Shown: piece after piece, positions 16,625 through 25,131 of the stretch
How positions within the stretch are numbered: the first letter of the stretch is position 1
Layout: each line of letters begins with the position of its first letter
Assembly: GCF_009812035.1 (NCBI RefSeq)
Contig: NZ_VZIZ01000036.1
Coordinates: 1 to 64,000, forward strand
Direction: 5' to 3'
DNA from: Psychrobacter nivimaris
GTDB lineage: Bacteria; Pseudomonadota; Gammaproteobacteria; Pseudomonadales; Moraxellaceae
DNA length: 64,000 bases
Made by a program: the position numbers and the translations under genes
Notes under the pieces: generated by a model
What the model was told of the DNA's origin: nothing
What the model saw: the letters and a program-made list of their open reading frames with translations, nothing else
Database searches by the model: none

Positions 16625-16828
16625 TAATTATTCGCTAGCGCGTTCAAAAATAGCCATCTAAAACGTCCATTTTGGCATCACGACTACGTTTTGTAATACA
16701 AAGCATACGTGCAATGCTTGTGAATCTTCCTCAGACCCGTAATAATAAAGTCAGTTAGTTAGCAGTATTAACAACGTTAACTATTTTAGAATGACAACTA
16801 TAATATTAATAATTAGGGAGAGCGTACG

Positions 16829-17128
16829 ATGAGCAATGCTAAAAATGACGAGTTAAAAAGAGAGATTGATGGTCTAGAAAAGTCTATGCATGATGCTGAT
16901 CAGTTTCATACGTTAGAAGAGCAAGTAGCAGATATGAAACGTCGCGGTATAGATCCTAGCAAGGCCTACAAAGATTTAGACAGTAAAGCAGAAGATGAAG
17001 ATTGGGGCGATGCGACTTGGAAAGAAAATGGTAAGTGGGAGCCAAAAACGGCTGCCGATCTAGATGACAAAGCTCGTGAAAATTGGAATGGCGACAATGG
17101 TCAGCCTAAGCCACCACCTATTGTCTAG
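16829..17128 (+). CDS. Small charged hypothetical protein
   Basis: I do not recognise this 99-residue protein. It is highly hydrophilic with many Lys, Asp and Glu, has no membrane segment, and ends in a Pro-rich tail (QPKPPP). A probable helix occupies residues 6-40 (heptad-like ELKREIDGLEKSMHD), followed by a Trp/Asp/Lys-rich stretch (DWGDATWKENGKWEP). AGGGAGAG before ATG 16829 is a strong ribosome binding site, and a perfect terminator follows at 17181-17214, so it is very probably expressed. Its composition suggests an intrinsically disordered or stress-related protein, but that is a guess. Confidence 0.75.
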   Translation: MSNAKNDELKREIDGLEKSMHDADQFHTLEEQVADMKRRGIDPSKAYKDLDSKAEDEDWGDATWKENGKWEPKTAADLDDKARENWNGDNGQPKPPPIV

Positions 17129-17180
17129 ATACGTATTTTGAGTCAATTGGATAAGTTCTTCTAATCACTATCTATAAATA

Positions 17181-17214
17181 AAAAAGCCACGCTATCGTTA
17201 GCGTGGCTTTTTTG
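17181..17214. terminator. Bidirectional Rho-independent terminator
   Basis: A perfect 13-pair stem, AAAAAGCCACGCT/AGCGTGGCTTTTT, with a 6-base loop lies between two convergent genes and can end both. Confidence 0.92.
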
Positions 17215-17245
17215 ATGCGTCTAAATAGCATCACTTATCTTGCTA

Positions 17246-18706
17246 CTATGAACCTTGGTCTATACGAACAAGTTTGATAGTGCCATCGGCATCAGTAACG
17301 CGGCGATAACGTGTATTGCCAGAAGTTGATGAGCTCACTGATGGCTGAGATGAGTAGCTACTAGGAGCAGTCGTTTGCTGCTGAATCAACTGGCCCATGC
17401 GATCGGCAGGTGCAGGATTCAGAGGTTGGCTGTTTGCAGGCTGGCCGTATTGAGTTTGACTCGGTGCTGCATTACCAACGATGGCGCGATAGAACTTCTG
17501 GCCTGCGCGTCCGTCAGCTGGGAAAATGCCGCGACTAGTCTGATATTGCTGGATAGCGGTACGAGTATTGTCTCCGATGATGCCATCTACACCGCCGATA
17601 TCATAACCTGCGTTTAACAACGCTTGCTGAATGTCTTTGGCCTGCTGGCGGCTGATACCAGGATCATCTGTCGGCCAAGCAGTGATAAAGTCTGTTTTGC
17701 TGCTGTCTTCGCGAGTGATTAGATCTGATAAGTGTGCGATAGCCAGCGCGTAGTTCTCTGAGGCATTATAAGAGTAAAAAGTGTCAAAGTTTTTACCGAC
17801 CAAGAAAGCAGGGCCTTCCATTCCAGCAGGTAATAATAAGCCTGCACTGCTCAAGTCATATGGTAACGGACTGCCATTAGCCAATGTCAGACCTTGTTCA
17901 CGCCAGTGGCTTATCGATTTTTTGTCTTTGCGATTAGATGCGGCCCAAAATCCATCAGGTAGTTTGACTTCATAGCCCCAAGGCTCGCCAGTACGATAGC
18001 CGCGATTGTCCAAGAAGTTTGCTGTAGAAGCGAGTGCATCAGGTACGCTATTGACCAAGTCACGACGACCGTCACCATCGAAATCTACTGCCAATTCTAA
18101 AAAGGTGCTTGGCATAAACTGCGTCTGTCCAAAGGCACCTGCCCATGAGCCTGTCATATCATTTGGTGCGATATCACCGTTTTGCACGATTTTTAGCGCA
18201 TTGGCGTACTCACCTTGAAAGTAGCTTTGACGACGATCAAAACAAGACAATGTCGCTAGAGACTCAAATAATGGCTTTTTACCTAGCGTTTGACCAAAGT
18301 TAGACTCTACGCCCCAGACACCGAGCACATGCTCAGCTTTTACGCCATAACGCGATTCGATTTGACGTAGAGTTGAGCCCCATTGACGCTTGGCTCGGAT
18401 ACCGTCCTCGACACGCTCTTTGTCTACCAATGCTGATAAGTAGTCCCAGACGTCTTTTTGAAACTCTGGCTGATAATTCAGTGACTGAATGACACTAGGA
18501 TCAGGCTGGCTTGGGCGATAGTTATTAAAGGTATAACCATCAACACCGCTAAACTTGTTAGAATTCTTTAGATTGTCCAAGCATTGCTGAAACTCGCTAT
18601 TGGATAAATCAGGTGCTGGCGGCTGTGCGGCTTGAGCAGTGGTAGCAAGGCTGATGCCGACAGCAACACTAAGCAACGACAAAGTAGAAAAAGGAGTCAA
18701 ACGCAT
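17246..18706 (-). CDS. Lytic murein transglycosylase (MltB type) with peptidoglycan-binding domain
   Basis: This 486-residue periplasmic enzyme cleaves peptidoglycan glycan strands with 1,6-anhydro product formation. A Sec signal peptide (residues 1-27, cut after AQA) has no lipobox, so the enzyme is soluble rather than a lipoprotein. The catalytic domain carries the general acid Glu134 in GVWGVESNFG and the family's GAFGQTQFMPST motif, with the DFDGDGRRDL segment after it. A C-terminal peptidoglycan-binding domain follows (about 350-410, NAGYDIGGVDGIIGDNTRTA), then a Gln/Pro/Ser-rich tail of about 70 residues. AGGA lies seven bases before ATG 18706. It is monocistronic and shares a bidirectional terminator downstream. 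Confidence 0.94.
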   Translation of the reverse strand: MRLTPFSTLSLLSVAVGISLATTAQAAQPPAPDLSNSEFQQCLDNLKNSNKFSGVDGYTFNNYRPSQPDPSVIQSLNYQPEFQKDVWDYLSALVDKERVEDGIRAKRQWGSTLRQIESRYGVKAEHVLGVWGVESNFGQTLGKKPLFESLATLSCFDRRQSYFQGEYANALKIVQNGDIAPNDMTGSWAGAFGQTQFMPSTFLELAVDFDGDGRRDLVNSVPDALASTANFLDNRGYRTGEPWGYEVKLPDGFWAASNRKDKKSISHWREQGLTLANGSPLPYDLSSAGLLLPAGMEGPAFLVGKNFDTFYSYNASENYALAIAHLSDLITREDSSKTDFITAWPTDDPGISRQQAKDIQQALLNAGYDIGGVDGIIGDNTRTAIQQYQTSRGIFPADGRAGQKFYRAIVGNAAPSQTQYGQPANSQPLNPAPADRMGQLIQQQTTAPSSYSSQPSVSSSTSGNTRYRRVTDADGTIKLVRIDQGS

Positions 18707-18932
18707 GAAAATATCCTATAAACGTTAAAATAGTTATCGAAAGGCAAAAAATGATATTAACGTAGAGTAACCAATCTAAACAGTAAAGAAAAGCTGTCGA
18801 AGTACCAAGGTTATAAATGGTTACGATAAATTGACGCTGCCGTGAGATTACAAGAGGATTTTATAGAGCTGAAAATGCAAAGCGTTAAACAGTACTTTAT
18901 CGCGAGGACTATCTTTAGGAGGTATAACCTGT

Positions 18933-19646
18933 TTATTCGGCTAGCACACTATCTAGCTCTTTTATAAAGCTATGAATCCGCGCCGCATTTTTGCCCAAAT
19001 CGCTCTGTCCAACTCGTGACTTACTGCGGATATCAACTAAGCGCTCGCTATCGTTGTCAGTCACACGAATGATCACATCATCTTTAAAGCCAAACCAAGC
19101 AGTCGTGTCTGTTGCTTCGATGATGCCTTTGTCTGTATCAGTATTTACAAGCTCCCACCCTAAATTTTCTATGGCTTGTTTGGATGCCTTAACCAATTCA
19201 GGCTTTGACTGAGCATGGGTCAGTGTCTGCAAATCAGGATAGGCAGTACGTTGTTGTTCAGCCACTTCTGCACCTGCGTACGCTACGGGATTTGGTGCAT
19301 CTGCACGTAGTGGAGCAGTCGCGACAAACTCAGGCGGATTCATCAAATCGGTAGAAATATCGTGAATAGGCGGTACATTTTTGGCCGTATTCATCATACT
19401 GAGCGGGACAGCGATTGCAGCGACAGCAAGTACGGCTGAGGCTAGTGCGCTCCCAATACTGGCTGTATTGCGTTTAAATAATAGCTGTATAGCTAACAAT
19501 ACCAATGCTGCGATACCAGCAAATAATCCAAATTTAAACCCTGTAAACGCAGTCCCTAATTCTACAATGCCAAACTTGTACATTGGGCCTGCCAGAGCGA
19601 CTAATAGAATAGCAATTACACTCATTAGACCGACTATCATTTTCAT
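18933..19646 (-). CDS. DUF1499 family membrane protein
   Basis: The 237-residue protein has three hydrophobic segments in its first half (about residues 3-22, 38-58 and 65-85) and a C-terminal DUF1499 domain. The domain shows the usual order: PPIHDISTDLMNPPEF, then YPDLQTLTHAQSKPE, ATDTTAWFGFKDDVIIRV and VDIRSKSRVGQSDLGKNAARI. The function of DUF1499 is unknown; it is common in proteobacteria and plastids. GGAG lies eight bases before ATG 19646. It is downstream of tpm on the same strand, 50 bases apart, and could be cotranscribed with it. Confidence 0.9.
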   Translation of the reverse strand: MKMIVGLMSVIAILLVALAGPMYKFGIVELGTAFTGFKFGLFAGIAALVLLAIQLLFKRNTASIGSALASAVLAVAAIAVPLSMMNTAKNVPPIHDISTDLMNPPEFVATAPLRADAPNPVAYAGAEVAEQQRTAYPDLQTLTHAQSKPELVKASKQAIENLGWELVNTDTDKGIIEATDTTAWFGFKDDVIIRVTDNDSERLVDIRSKSRVGQSDLGKNAARIHSFIKELDSVLAE

Positions 19647-19696
19647 TCAATTTCTCCATTGCCATTTAGCAGCTTGTTAAAGGTTATATGAGTTTT

Positions 19697-20389
19697 TTAT
19701 TTACTGCTTAATAGCCAAACGTGTTCTGTGACGGTGATATACGGTGCAGAACCTATAGAAGAAGGCACGCTTGCTAGCTCATAGATTTGGTAGTGAGCGC
19801 TATAATACTGCTCTAGTTGTTCGTTATTAATAGAGAAGGGTGGTCCATTCTTTTTACGCTGATCGTAATTTAGCGTGAGTAAAAGCTGCGGTGTTATTTC
19901 ATTGTTAGCACCATCAGCTTTACTGGTATCGCTACTAAGTTTCCGCACTTGCTCACTATATTTCACACGCATATCGGCTGGCAGGGCGATTAATGCCGCT
20001 TTATCATATACTGCATCAATAGAGCCAACATCTTCAAAAGTCAGTGCAAAAATATCAGCGACCCATAAAGTGATGGTCTGTCCCGACAACTGGCCTTGAT
20101 AGTATCTAATCGCTGGATTGTCTGCCTGTTGATAGACAGTAGGTTCGATGTTTTGCTCAGCAAAGAATTCTTGTATGGCTGTTTCGACCAATTCAACGCC
20201 CACCACGTCATAGCCTTGCGTCGCTAGCCAAACCATATCAATAGATTTACCACAAAGCGGAACGAAGACACGGTTACCCGCTGCTAAATCTAAGTGATCA
20301 ATATACTCAGTCAACAAGGGATTGACCGTAGATTGATTGAATCCAATGCGACCTTCTTGCCAACGTTTTTGCCAAAATTCAGGGTTCAT
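19697..20389 (-). CDS. tpm: Thiopurine S-methyltransferase
   Basis: This 230-residue SAM-dependent methyltransferase belongs to the bacterial TPMT family, members of which methylate thiol compounds and in some bacteria inorganic selenium or tellurium. The start MNPEFWQKRWQEGRIGFNQ is the family's signature N terminus. The SAM motif is RVFVPLCGKSIDMVWLA, and YDKAALIALP marks the middle. ATG 20389 is chosen over a frame opening seven codons earlier because AGAGGA precedes it by seven bases. It lies between a terminator after msrA and the DUF1499 gene. The natural substrate here is unknown. Confidence 0.93.
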   Translation of the reverse strand: MNPEFWQKRWQEGRIGFNQSTVNPLLTEYIDHLDLAAGNRVFVPLCGKSIDMVWLATQGYDVVGVELVETAIQEFFAEQNIEPTVYQQADNPAIRYYQGQLSGQTITLWVADIFALTFEDVGSIDAVYDKAALIALPADMRVKYSEQVRKLSSDTSKADGANNEITPQLLLTLNYDQRKKNGPPFSINNEQLEQYYSAHYQIYELASVPSSIGSAPYITVTEHVWLLSSK

Positions 20390-20463
20390 ACTGCAATCCT
20401 CTATTTGCAAGTTTCTATATGTGAGGTTCTGATTTTTATCTGATATATCTAAGGAGTAAATAA

Positions 20464-20500
20464 TAAAAAGCCAAACACCTATAATATAAGTGTTTGGCTG
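20464..20500 (-). terminator. Rho-independent terminator of msrA
   Basis: On the minus strand the perfect stem AGCCAAACAC/GTGTTTGGCT (20490-20499 with 20469-20478) is followed by a T run. It lies between msrA and tpm. Confidence 0.88.
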
Positions 20501-20551
20501 GTATCTAACATTAGGCTAAGAAAATTTTGAATAAATAATGTCTTATTCAAT

Positions 20552-21073
20552 TCAGCTAACCATATATTTGCTAAATTCTTTGCGCAGTTTGGCAAGCTTT
20601 GGCGGTATTGCAAAGTTGCAATAAGCTTGTCCTGGGTTTCTGTTGAAGAAATCTTGATGTGAGTCTTCTGCCTGATAGAACTCAACGGCAGGATGTACTT
20701 CCGTCACTACATCGACACCCATATCGCGTAACTTATTGATGGTACGGTCAACGGTCGGTTTTTGACTATCTTCGGTGTAAAAGACCACGCTGCGATACTG
20801 ACTACCGACGTCATTGCCTTGACGATCCATCGTGGTGGGATCATGCGTGGCAAAAAAGACATCGAGTATTACTTCTAACGGGACAATAGACTCATCAAAT
20901 TCGACTTTGATGACTTCGACATGACCAGTCGTACCACTACAGACAGCTTCATAATTGGCAGAAACAGCATCGCCGCCCATGTAGCCTGAGACGACAGATT
21001 GCACCCCTTTCACTGATAAAAATACAGACTCGGTGCACCAGAAGCAGCCGCCACCTAATACGATCGTTTGCAT
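20552..21073 (-). CDS. msrA: Peptide-methionine (S)-S-oxide reductase MsrA
   Basis: The 173-residue cytoplasmic repair enzyme reduces methionine-S-sulfoxide in proteins. The catalytic motif GGCFWCTE lies at residues 8-15 (nucleophile Cys10). Downstream family features are present: SGYMGGD, THDPTTMDRQGNDVGSQYRS, and a C-terminal AEDSHQDFFNRNPGQAYC, with the late Cys a probable resolving residue. Length fits a single-domain MsrA without fused MsrB. AGGA precedes ATG 21073 by eight bases. It is transcribed alone, divergent from cmoA. No peroxide-regulator site was recognised. Confidence 0.96.
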   Translation of the reverse strand: MQTIVLGGGCFWCTESVFLSVKGVQSVVSGYMGGDAVSANYEAVCSGTTGHVEVIKVEFDESIVPLEVILDVFFATHDPTTMDRQGNDVGSQYRSVVFYTEDSQKPTVDRTINKLRDMGVDVVTEVHPAVEFYQAEDSHQDFFNRNPGQAYCNFAIPPKLAKLRKEFSKYMVS

Positions 21074-21320
21074 AATTTTTTCCTATTATTATAAATATGG
21101 GTTAAGCGCTATATTTGGTAGTGATGCTCTCGTTTTTCAATGCTTCTTTCAAACGTCTCATTACCCTTGGCACTATTTATTCAGCTTAGCAGGCAAGCCA
21201 AAGGCGATAAGTAACAAACAGTAATGTTATAATGGGCTTTTGCTATCTTACTTCTTTATCAACTGATAATGACAAGCAAAATTCACCAAGTAATTCTTAA
21301 TTTCAGTTCTATTCTAAAAA

Positions 21321-22118
21321 ATGAGTCGTCCCATGAGCCAATCCCAGCCTGCTATCGAACATGACACCCTATTTGATAAACCGTTTACTACGCCACTGGA
21401 TAAGGCCGCACGCTTTTCATTTGATGAGCAAGTGGTCGCTTGTTTCCCTGACATGATTCGCCGCAGTGTACCCGGTTATGGTCAGGTACTGGCGATGCTG
21501 CCTATATTCGCCCGTCGTCATTGCAAGTATCGTCAGCAGAGCGATAGTGGTCAGCGTGTTAGTCGCGTTTATGACTTGGGCTGTTCATTGGGTGCAGCCA
21601 GCATGACGCTAGCTGGTGAGTTCGACCCGCAAGACTTGCAGATTAAAGCAATTGATATTTCGCCTGCGATGACAACCGAGGCGACCACGTTATTGAGTGA
21701 GAATTATCCTGAGCACGATATCGAAGTAATCACTGCAGATATCCGCGATATTGAGTTTGAGCCGTGTGATATGGTGATTTTGAACTTGACGCTACAGTTT
21801 TTGCCAGCTGCTGATAGGGTAGCAGTATTAGAGAAGATTTATGCGGCATTGAGCGAAGGCGGCATATTGGTACTGACTGAAAAAACCCATGCGTTTGATG
21901 AGCAATATGATGCGTGGTTGGTTGAGCGTTATTATGACTTTAAACGTGCCAATGGTTATACCGAAATGGAAATCAGTGGCAAGCGTAATGCGTTAGAAAA
22001 CGTCCTCATTACTGACACATTAGATGAGCATCATGCACGGTTGAGTAATGTTGGGTTTGCGCGTCATTTGACATGGTTTCAGTTTTTGAATTTTGTCTCT
22101 ATTGTGGCGTTTAAATAA
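21321..22118 (+). CDS. cmoA: Carboxy-S-adenosyl-L-methionine synthase CmoA
   Basis: CmoA makes carboxy-SAM from SAM and prephenate, used by CmoB to modify U34 of tRNA. The 265-residue protein shows the family N terminus DTLFDKPF, then [22 protein letters not shown] and the SAM-binding [13 protein letters not shown]. The C-terminal half contains the long [12 protein letters not shown] segment and ENVLITDT. Two ATG codons (21321 and 21333) compete as start; neither has a strong Shine-Dalgarno. cmoB follows 50 bases later on the same strand, the usual operon arrangement. Confidence 0.96.
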   Translation: MSRPMSQSQPAIEHDTLFDKPFTTPLDKAARFSFDEQVVACFPDMIRRSVPGYGQVLAMLPIFARRHCKYRQQSDSGQRVSRVYDLGCSLGAASMTLAGEFDPQDLQIKAIDISPAMTTEATTLLSENYPEHDIEVITADIRDIEFEPCDMVILNLTLQFLPAADRVAVLEKIYAALSEGGILVLTEKTHAFDEQYDAWLVERYYDFKRANGYTEMEISGKRNALENVLITDTLDEHHARLSNVGFARHLTWFQFLNFVSIVAFK

Positions 22119-22168
22119 TCCTTACCTTTAACACAGTTATTTCTTAATCAATACGGTAACCTGCTTTT

Positions 22169-23215
22169 ATGCTCAATGATACTATTATCAATGCCGAACG
22201 CGAACTATATCTAACCCTACTAGAGCTGGCACAGCAGCAGCCGAGCGCTTATGAATGGCTCAAGCAATTACCAACATGGCTAGGTGATATAAAAGACAAA
22301 GCTAACTATGCGCATGCGCCTGCCTACCAAGCGTCAGTCGCTCGTTTGCCAAACCTAGCTGTCAATCATGTCGATCTAAATAGTGATACATTGACGATTG
22401 AGGCAGATCTAAATGAATCTCAGCGCAAACAAACAACGGCACTATTAAAGCAATTGATGCCATGGCGTAAAGGCCCATTTCAGATTGGCGGTCAAATCGG
22501 CGATGATGAGTCAGGTATTAAGATTGATACCGAGTGGCATAGTGATTGGAAATGGAAACGTGTTGCGCCGCATTTAAGTAGATTGGACGGTCGCCGCGTA
22601 TTGGATGTAGGCGGGGGCTCTGGCTATCATGGCTGGCGTATGGCAGGGGCTGGTGCGGATACCGTTATTGTTATTGATCCGTCATGTTTATTTTATCATC
22701 AGTTTATGGCGATTCGTCACTTTGTTGGTGCTGCAGACGCTAGTGATACAGGTAGCTATCGGACGCATTATATCCCTGTACCGCTTGAAGCGTTACCTGA
22801 GCACAGTCAGCTGTTCGATACCGTATTTAGCATGGGAGTGCTGTATCATCGTCAGTCACCGTTTGAGCATTTACAACAGCTTAAAGGACAGTTAGTCAAA
22901 GGTGGTGAGTTGGTACTTGAGACGTTGGTGATTGAAGGTGATGCCAATACTGTACTGGTGCCGCATGACCGCTACGCGCAGATGAATAATGTCTATTTCT
23001 TGCCATCGGTGGCGGCATTAATTGGCTGGCTAGAGAAAGCAGGGTTTTCAGATGTGCGCTGCGTCGATGTGGCAGTCACCTCGACTGAAGAACAACGACA
23101 AACCGAATGGATGGCCTATCATTCGTTAGCAGACTTCTTAGATCCTAATGATTCTACTAAGACCGTCGAAGGATATCCTGCTCCCATGCGTGCGACTTTG
23201 ATTGCCAAAAAGTAG
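22169..23215 (+). CDS. cmoB: tRNA U34 carboxymethyltransferase CmoB
   Basis: CmoB transfers the carboxymethyl group of carboxy-SAM to 5-hydroxyuridine at tRNA position 34, giving cmo5U, which widens wobble reading. The 348-residue protein has the family segments [47 protein letters not shown] (SAM site) and [14 protein letters not shown]. Length is close to that of E. coli CmoB. It directly follows cmoA, its partner in the pathway. The DUF1176 gene starts 34 bases after its stop and could be a third member of the transcript. Confidence 0.96.
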   Translation: MLNDTIINAERELYLTLLELAQQQPSAYEWLKQLPTWLGDIKDKANYAHAPAYQASVARLPNLAVNHVDLNSDTLTIEADLNESQRKQTTALLKQLMPWRKGPFQIGGQIGDDESGIKIDTEWHSDWKWKRVAPHLSRLDGRRVLDVGGGSGYHGWRMAGAGADTVIVIDPSCLFYHQFMAIRHFVGAADASDTGSYRTHYIPVPLEALPEHSQLFDTVFSMGVLYHRQSPFEHLQQLKGQLVKGGELVLETLVIEGDANTVLVPHDRYAQMNNVYFLPSVAALIGWLEKAGFSDVRCVDVAVTSTEEQRQTEWMAYHSLADFLDPNDSTKTVEGYPAPMRATLIAKK

Positions 23216-23249
23216 CATTGATGGTGGTAGCTAACATAAGGAAAACACT

Positions 23250-24368
23250 ATGAAGACATTAAAGACTTTGATTGTAGCTACCATCAGCTTGCTATCGCTA
23301 CCTGCTATAGCAGGTTATGGAACTGTATCCGAAGGCTGGGGCTTTGTACAAGACGACTGGCAGGTGGTTTGTGATAATACGCGGACTTGTCGAGCGGCTG
23401 GTTACGCTATTGAAGCACTCATAGATGAGCCTGCCTCAATATTGTTCACAGCGTTGCCAAAAGTAGCTCTGCCAAAAGCGCAAATTCAGTTTATCTCAAA
23501 AGCGTCCAAAGATAAGGCTGAGCTCTGGTTAAATAATAAAAACTATGGTGTACTGCAAGCCAACAAAGAAGACAGTCTATTATACGACTTATCAGCCAAG
23601 CAGACCCAAGCACTGGTTGATCATGCTCGTATCGCGACCAAGATAGCGATTAGAGCGGGTGATAACTACTGGCAGATTAGCGATAAAGGTATGTCGGCAG
23701 TATTGCTTAAACTAGACGATGTACAAGGTCGAGTAGGGACGCCGATAGCATTGGTTAGTAAGAACCACCCAAATCGTCAACTTCCTAAAGCAGCTCTACC
23801 AAAACCAATCATTCAAAAAGCATTTGCGTATTCAGCAAAAGACAACAAAACACTTGCTCCATCAAAGCTGGCGTATTTTCAGAAAAATATTGATAACTGG
23901 GTCGATATTAATGCCGAGCAGCTTATAGGGTCTAAGGACGTGATGGGCGACTGTGAGCTAATCAACCCAAAAACTGAAACATATCAGCGAATGTCAGAGT
24001 ATGGTTCTACGATGCTTGATTGGGACTTTATACCGGTTGATGATAGTTATATGTTAGCCACGCATACTTGCTGGCTAGGCGCTTACAATTTTAGTAATGG
24101 CTATTGGCTCATTGATAATGCAAAACCTAGCAAGCCTATGCTTATCACAACAGCAGGGAATGATTATTTTGATGGTGAGATTTCCGCCACTCACAAAGAC
24201 CGAGGCATTGGTGACTGCTGGAATCGTACTGCATGGATATGGAATGGTAAAACATTTGCTAAGAGCGAAGAGTCTAGTACAGGAATGTGCCGAGGCTTTG
24301 CTGGTGGAGCGTGGGACCTACCAACGTATGTGAGTCAGGTTATAAGAAACGATGCTAAGGCTCAGTAG
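23250..24368 (+). CDS. DUF1176 family exported protein
   Basis: The 372-residue protein has a Sec signal peptide (residues 1-21, cut near AIA), so it is periplasmic. The mature protein begins GYGTVSEGWGFVQDDWQVVCDNTRTCRAAGY, with paired cysteines, and ends with DCWNRTAWIWNGKTF and CRGFAGGAWDLPT. This order matches DUF1176, whose function is unknown. Six or more cysteines in the mature part suggest disulfides. AAGGA precedes ATG 23250 at good spacing. It follows cmoB by 34 bases; a link to tRNA modification is not expected for an exported protein, so the proximity is probably incidental. Confidence 0.85.
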   Translation: MKTLKTLIVATISLLSLPAIAGYGTVSEGWGFVQDDWQVVCDNTRTCRAAGYAIEALIDEPASILFTALPKVALPKAQIQFISKASKDKAELWLNNKNYGVLQANKEDSLLYDLSAKQTQALVDHARIATKIAIRAGDNYWQISDKGMSAVLLKLDDVQGRVGTPIALVSKNHPNRQLPKAALPKPIIQKAFAYSAKDNKTLAPSKLAYFQKNIDNWVDINAEQLIGSKDVMGDCELINPKTETYQRMSEYGSTMLDWDFIPVDDSYMLATHTCWLGAYNFSNGYWLIDNAKPSKPMLITTAGNDYFDGEISATHKDRGIGDCWNRTAWIWNGKTFAKSEESSTGMCRGFAGGAWDLPTYVSQVIRNDAKAQ

Positions 24369-24534
24369 CTTTTTCGATTTAAAAAGGCATTGATCTAAGG
24401 GGCTTTGATTCAAAAGCCTTGATTTAAATGACTGACACCTTATAAAGCGCAGCAGTCATAAGCCATATATTACGTTTTTAGTTTTGCTACTTATGTCCTA
24501 ACCTATATCAAAGGATAGTGATAAAAATGACTAA

Positions 24535-24753
24535 TTAGATTAACCATTTTTTGAAAGCAACTTCCATGACTATCTTTAGAATAAAACCAACAGAACCTGC
24601 GCCTAGAGCTAAGAATATCCAAAAAGTACCAGCGCGCCCAGCATCAGACGTTTTAGAGATATCCCACATAATAAAAAACAAGAAAGCGATGAATATCGGC
24701 AACAAGACGTACAGTCCCCAACTGGTGACAGTACTGGCGGCAATAGCAAACAT
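24535..24753 (-). CDS. DUF2788 family small membrane protein
   Basis: The 72-residue protein has two hydrophobic segments (about residues 12-30 and 43-64) separated by a short polar loop. The pattern FFIMWDISKTSDAGRAGTFW, followed by FLALGAGSVGFILK, is that of DUF2788, a small inner-membrane family of unknown role in gamma- and betaproteobacteria. AGGA lies upstream of ATG 24753. It stands alone between DUF1176 (convergent) and argS (divergent). Confidence 0.85.
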   Translation of the reverse strand: MFAIAASTVTSWGLYVLLPIFIAFLFFIMWDISKTSDAGRAGTFWIFLALGAGSVGFILKIVMEVAFKKWLI

Positions 24754-25131
24754 GGCGTAATCCTATAATAGAGTAGTAACGTGCCTTCTATATTTTAGAA
24801 GAGCCGTACAAACCATTATTATAACGTGGAAGCAGTCAGGTATAAACGACTGCCCAGTATTGAGCAACAGTAACGCTACAATTCACGTTATGAGTTATTT
24901 ATCAGTTTTGCATCATTGATATTAGTCAGCCCAAATCCTGATAACGGTAAGATTTTAGTGCTAATTTTGGCGCAAATGGTGCAATAAAGCGCAAAGATTG
25001 TTATATTTACAGGTTACTTATCTTTTTACATTATTCTATCCCTGCAATGTCGGTCGCTATTATAATAAGCAGTTATCGATTGCTCGCATTCGCACCGTTT
25101 TTGTTGTTTATTTAATTGAGTTCAAATTCCT
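24754..25131. other. 378-base divergent intergenic region upstream of argS
   Basis: AT-rich, no gene seen. It must hold the promoters of the DUF2788 gene (minus) and argS (plus). One stretch (24968-24983, TGGCGCAAATGGTGCA) resembles a -24/-12 promoter but is judged a chance match; see the rejected list. Confidence 0.4.

Noticed and set aside
24968-24983. A second sigma-54-like element (TGGCGCAAATGGTGCA) upstream of argS
   Set aside because: GG and GC are correctly spaced, but the -24 box has a mismatch, argS is a housekeeping gene and no NtrC-like or IHF-like site lies upstream. Probably a chance match.
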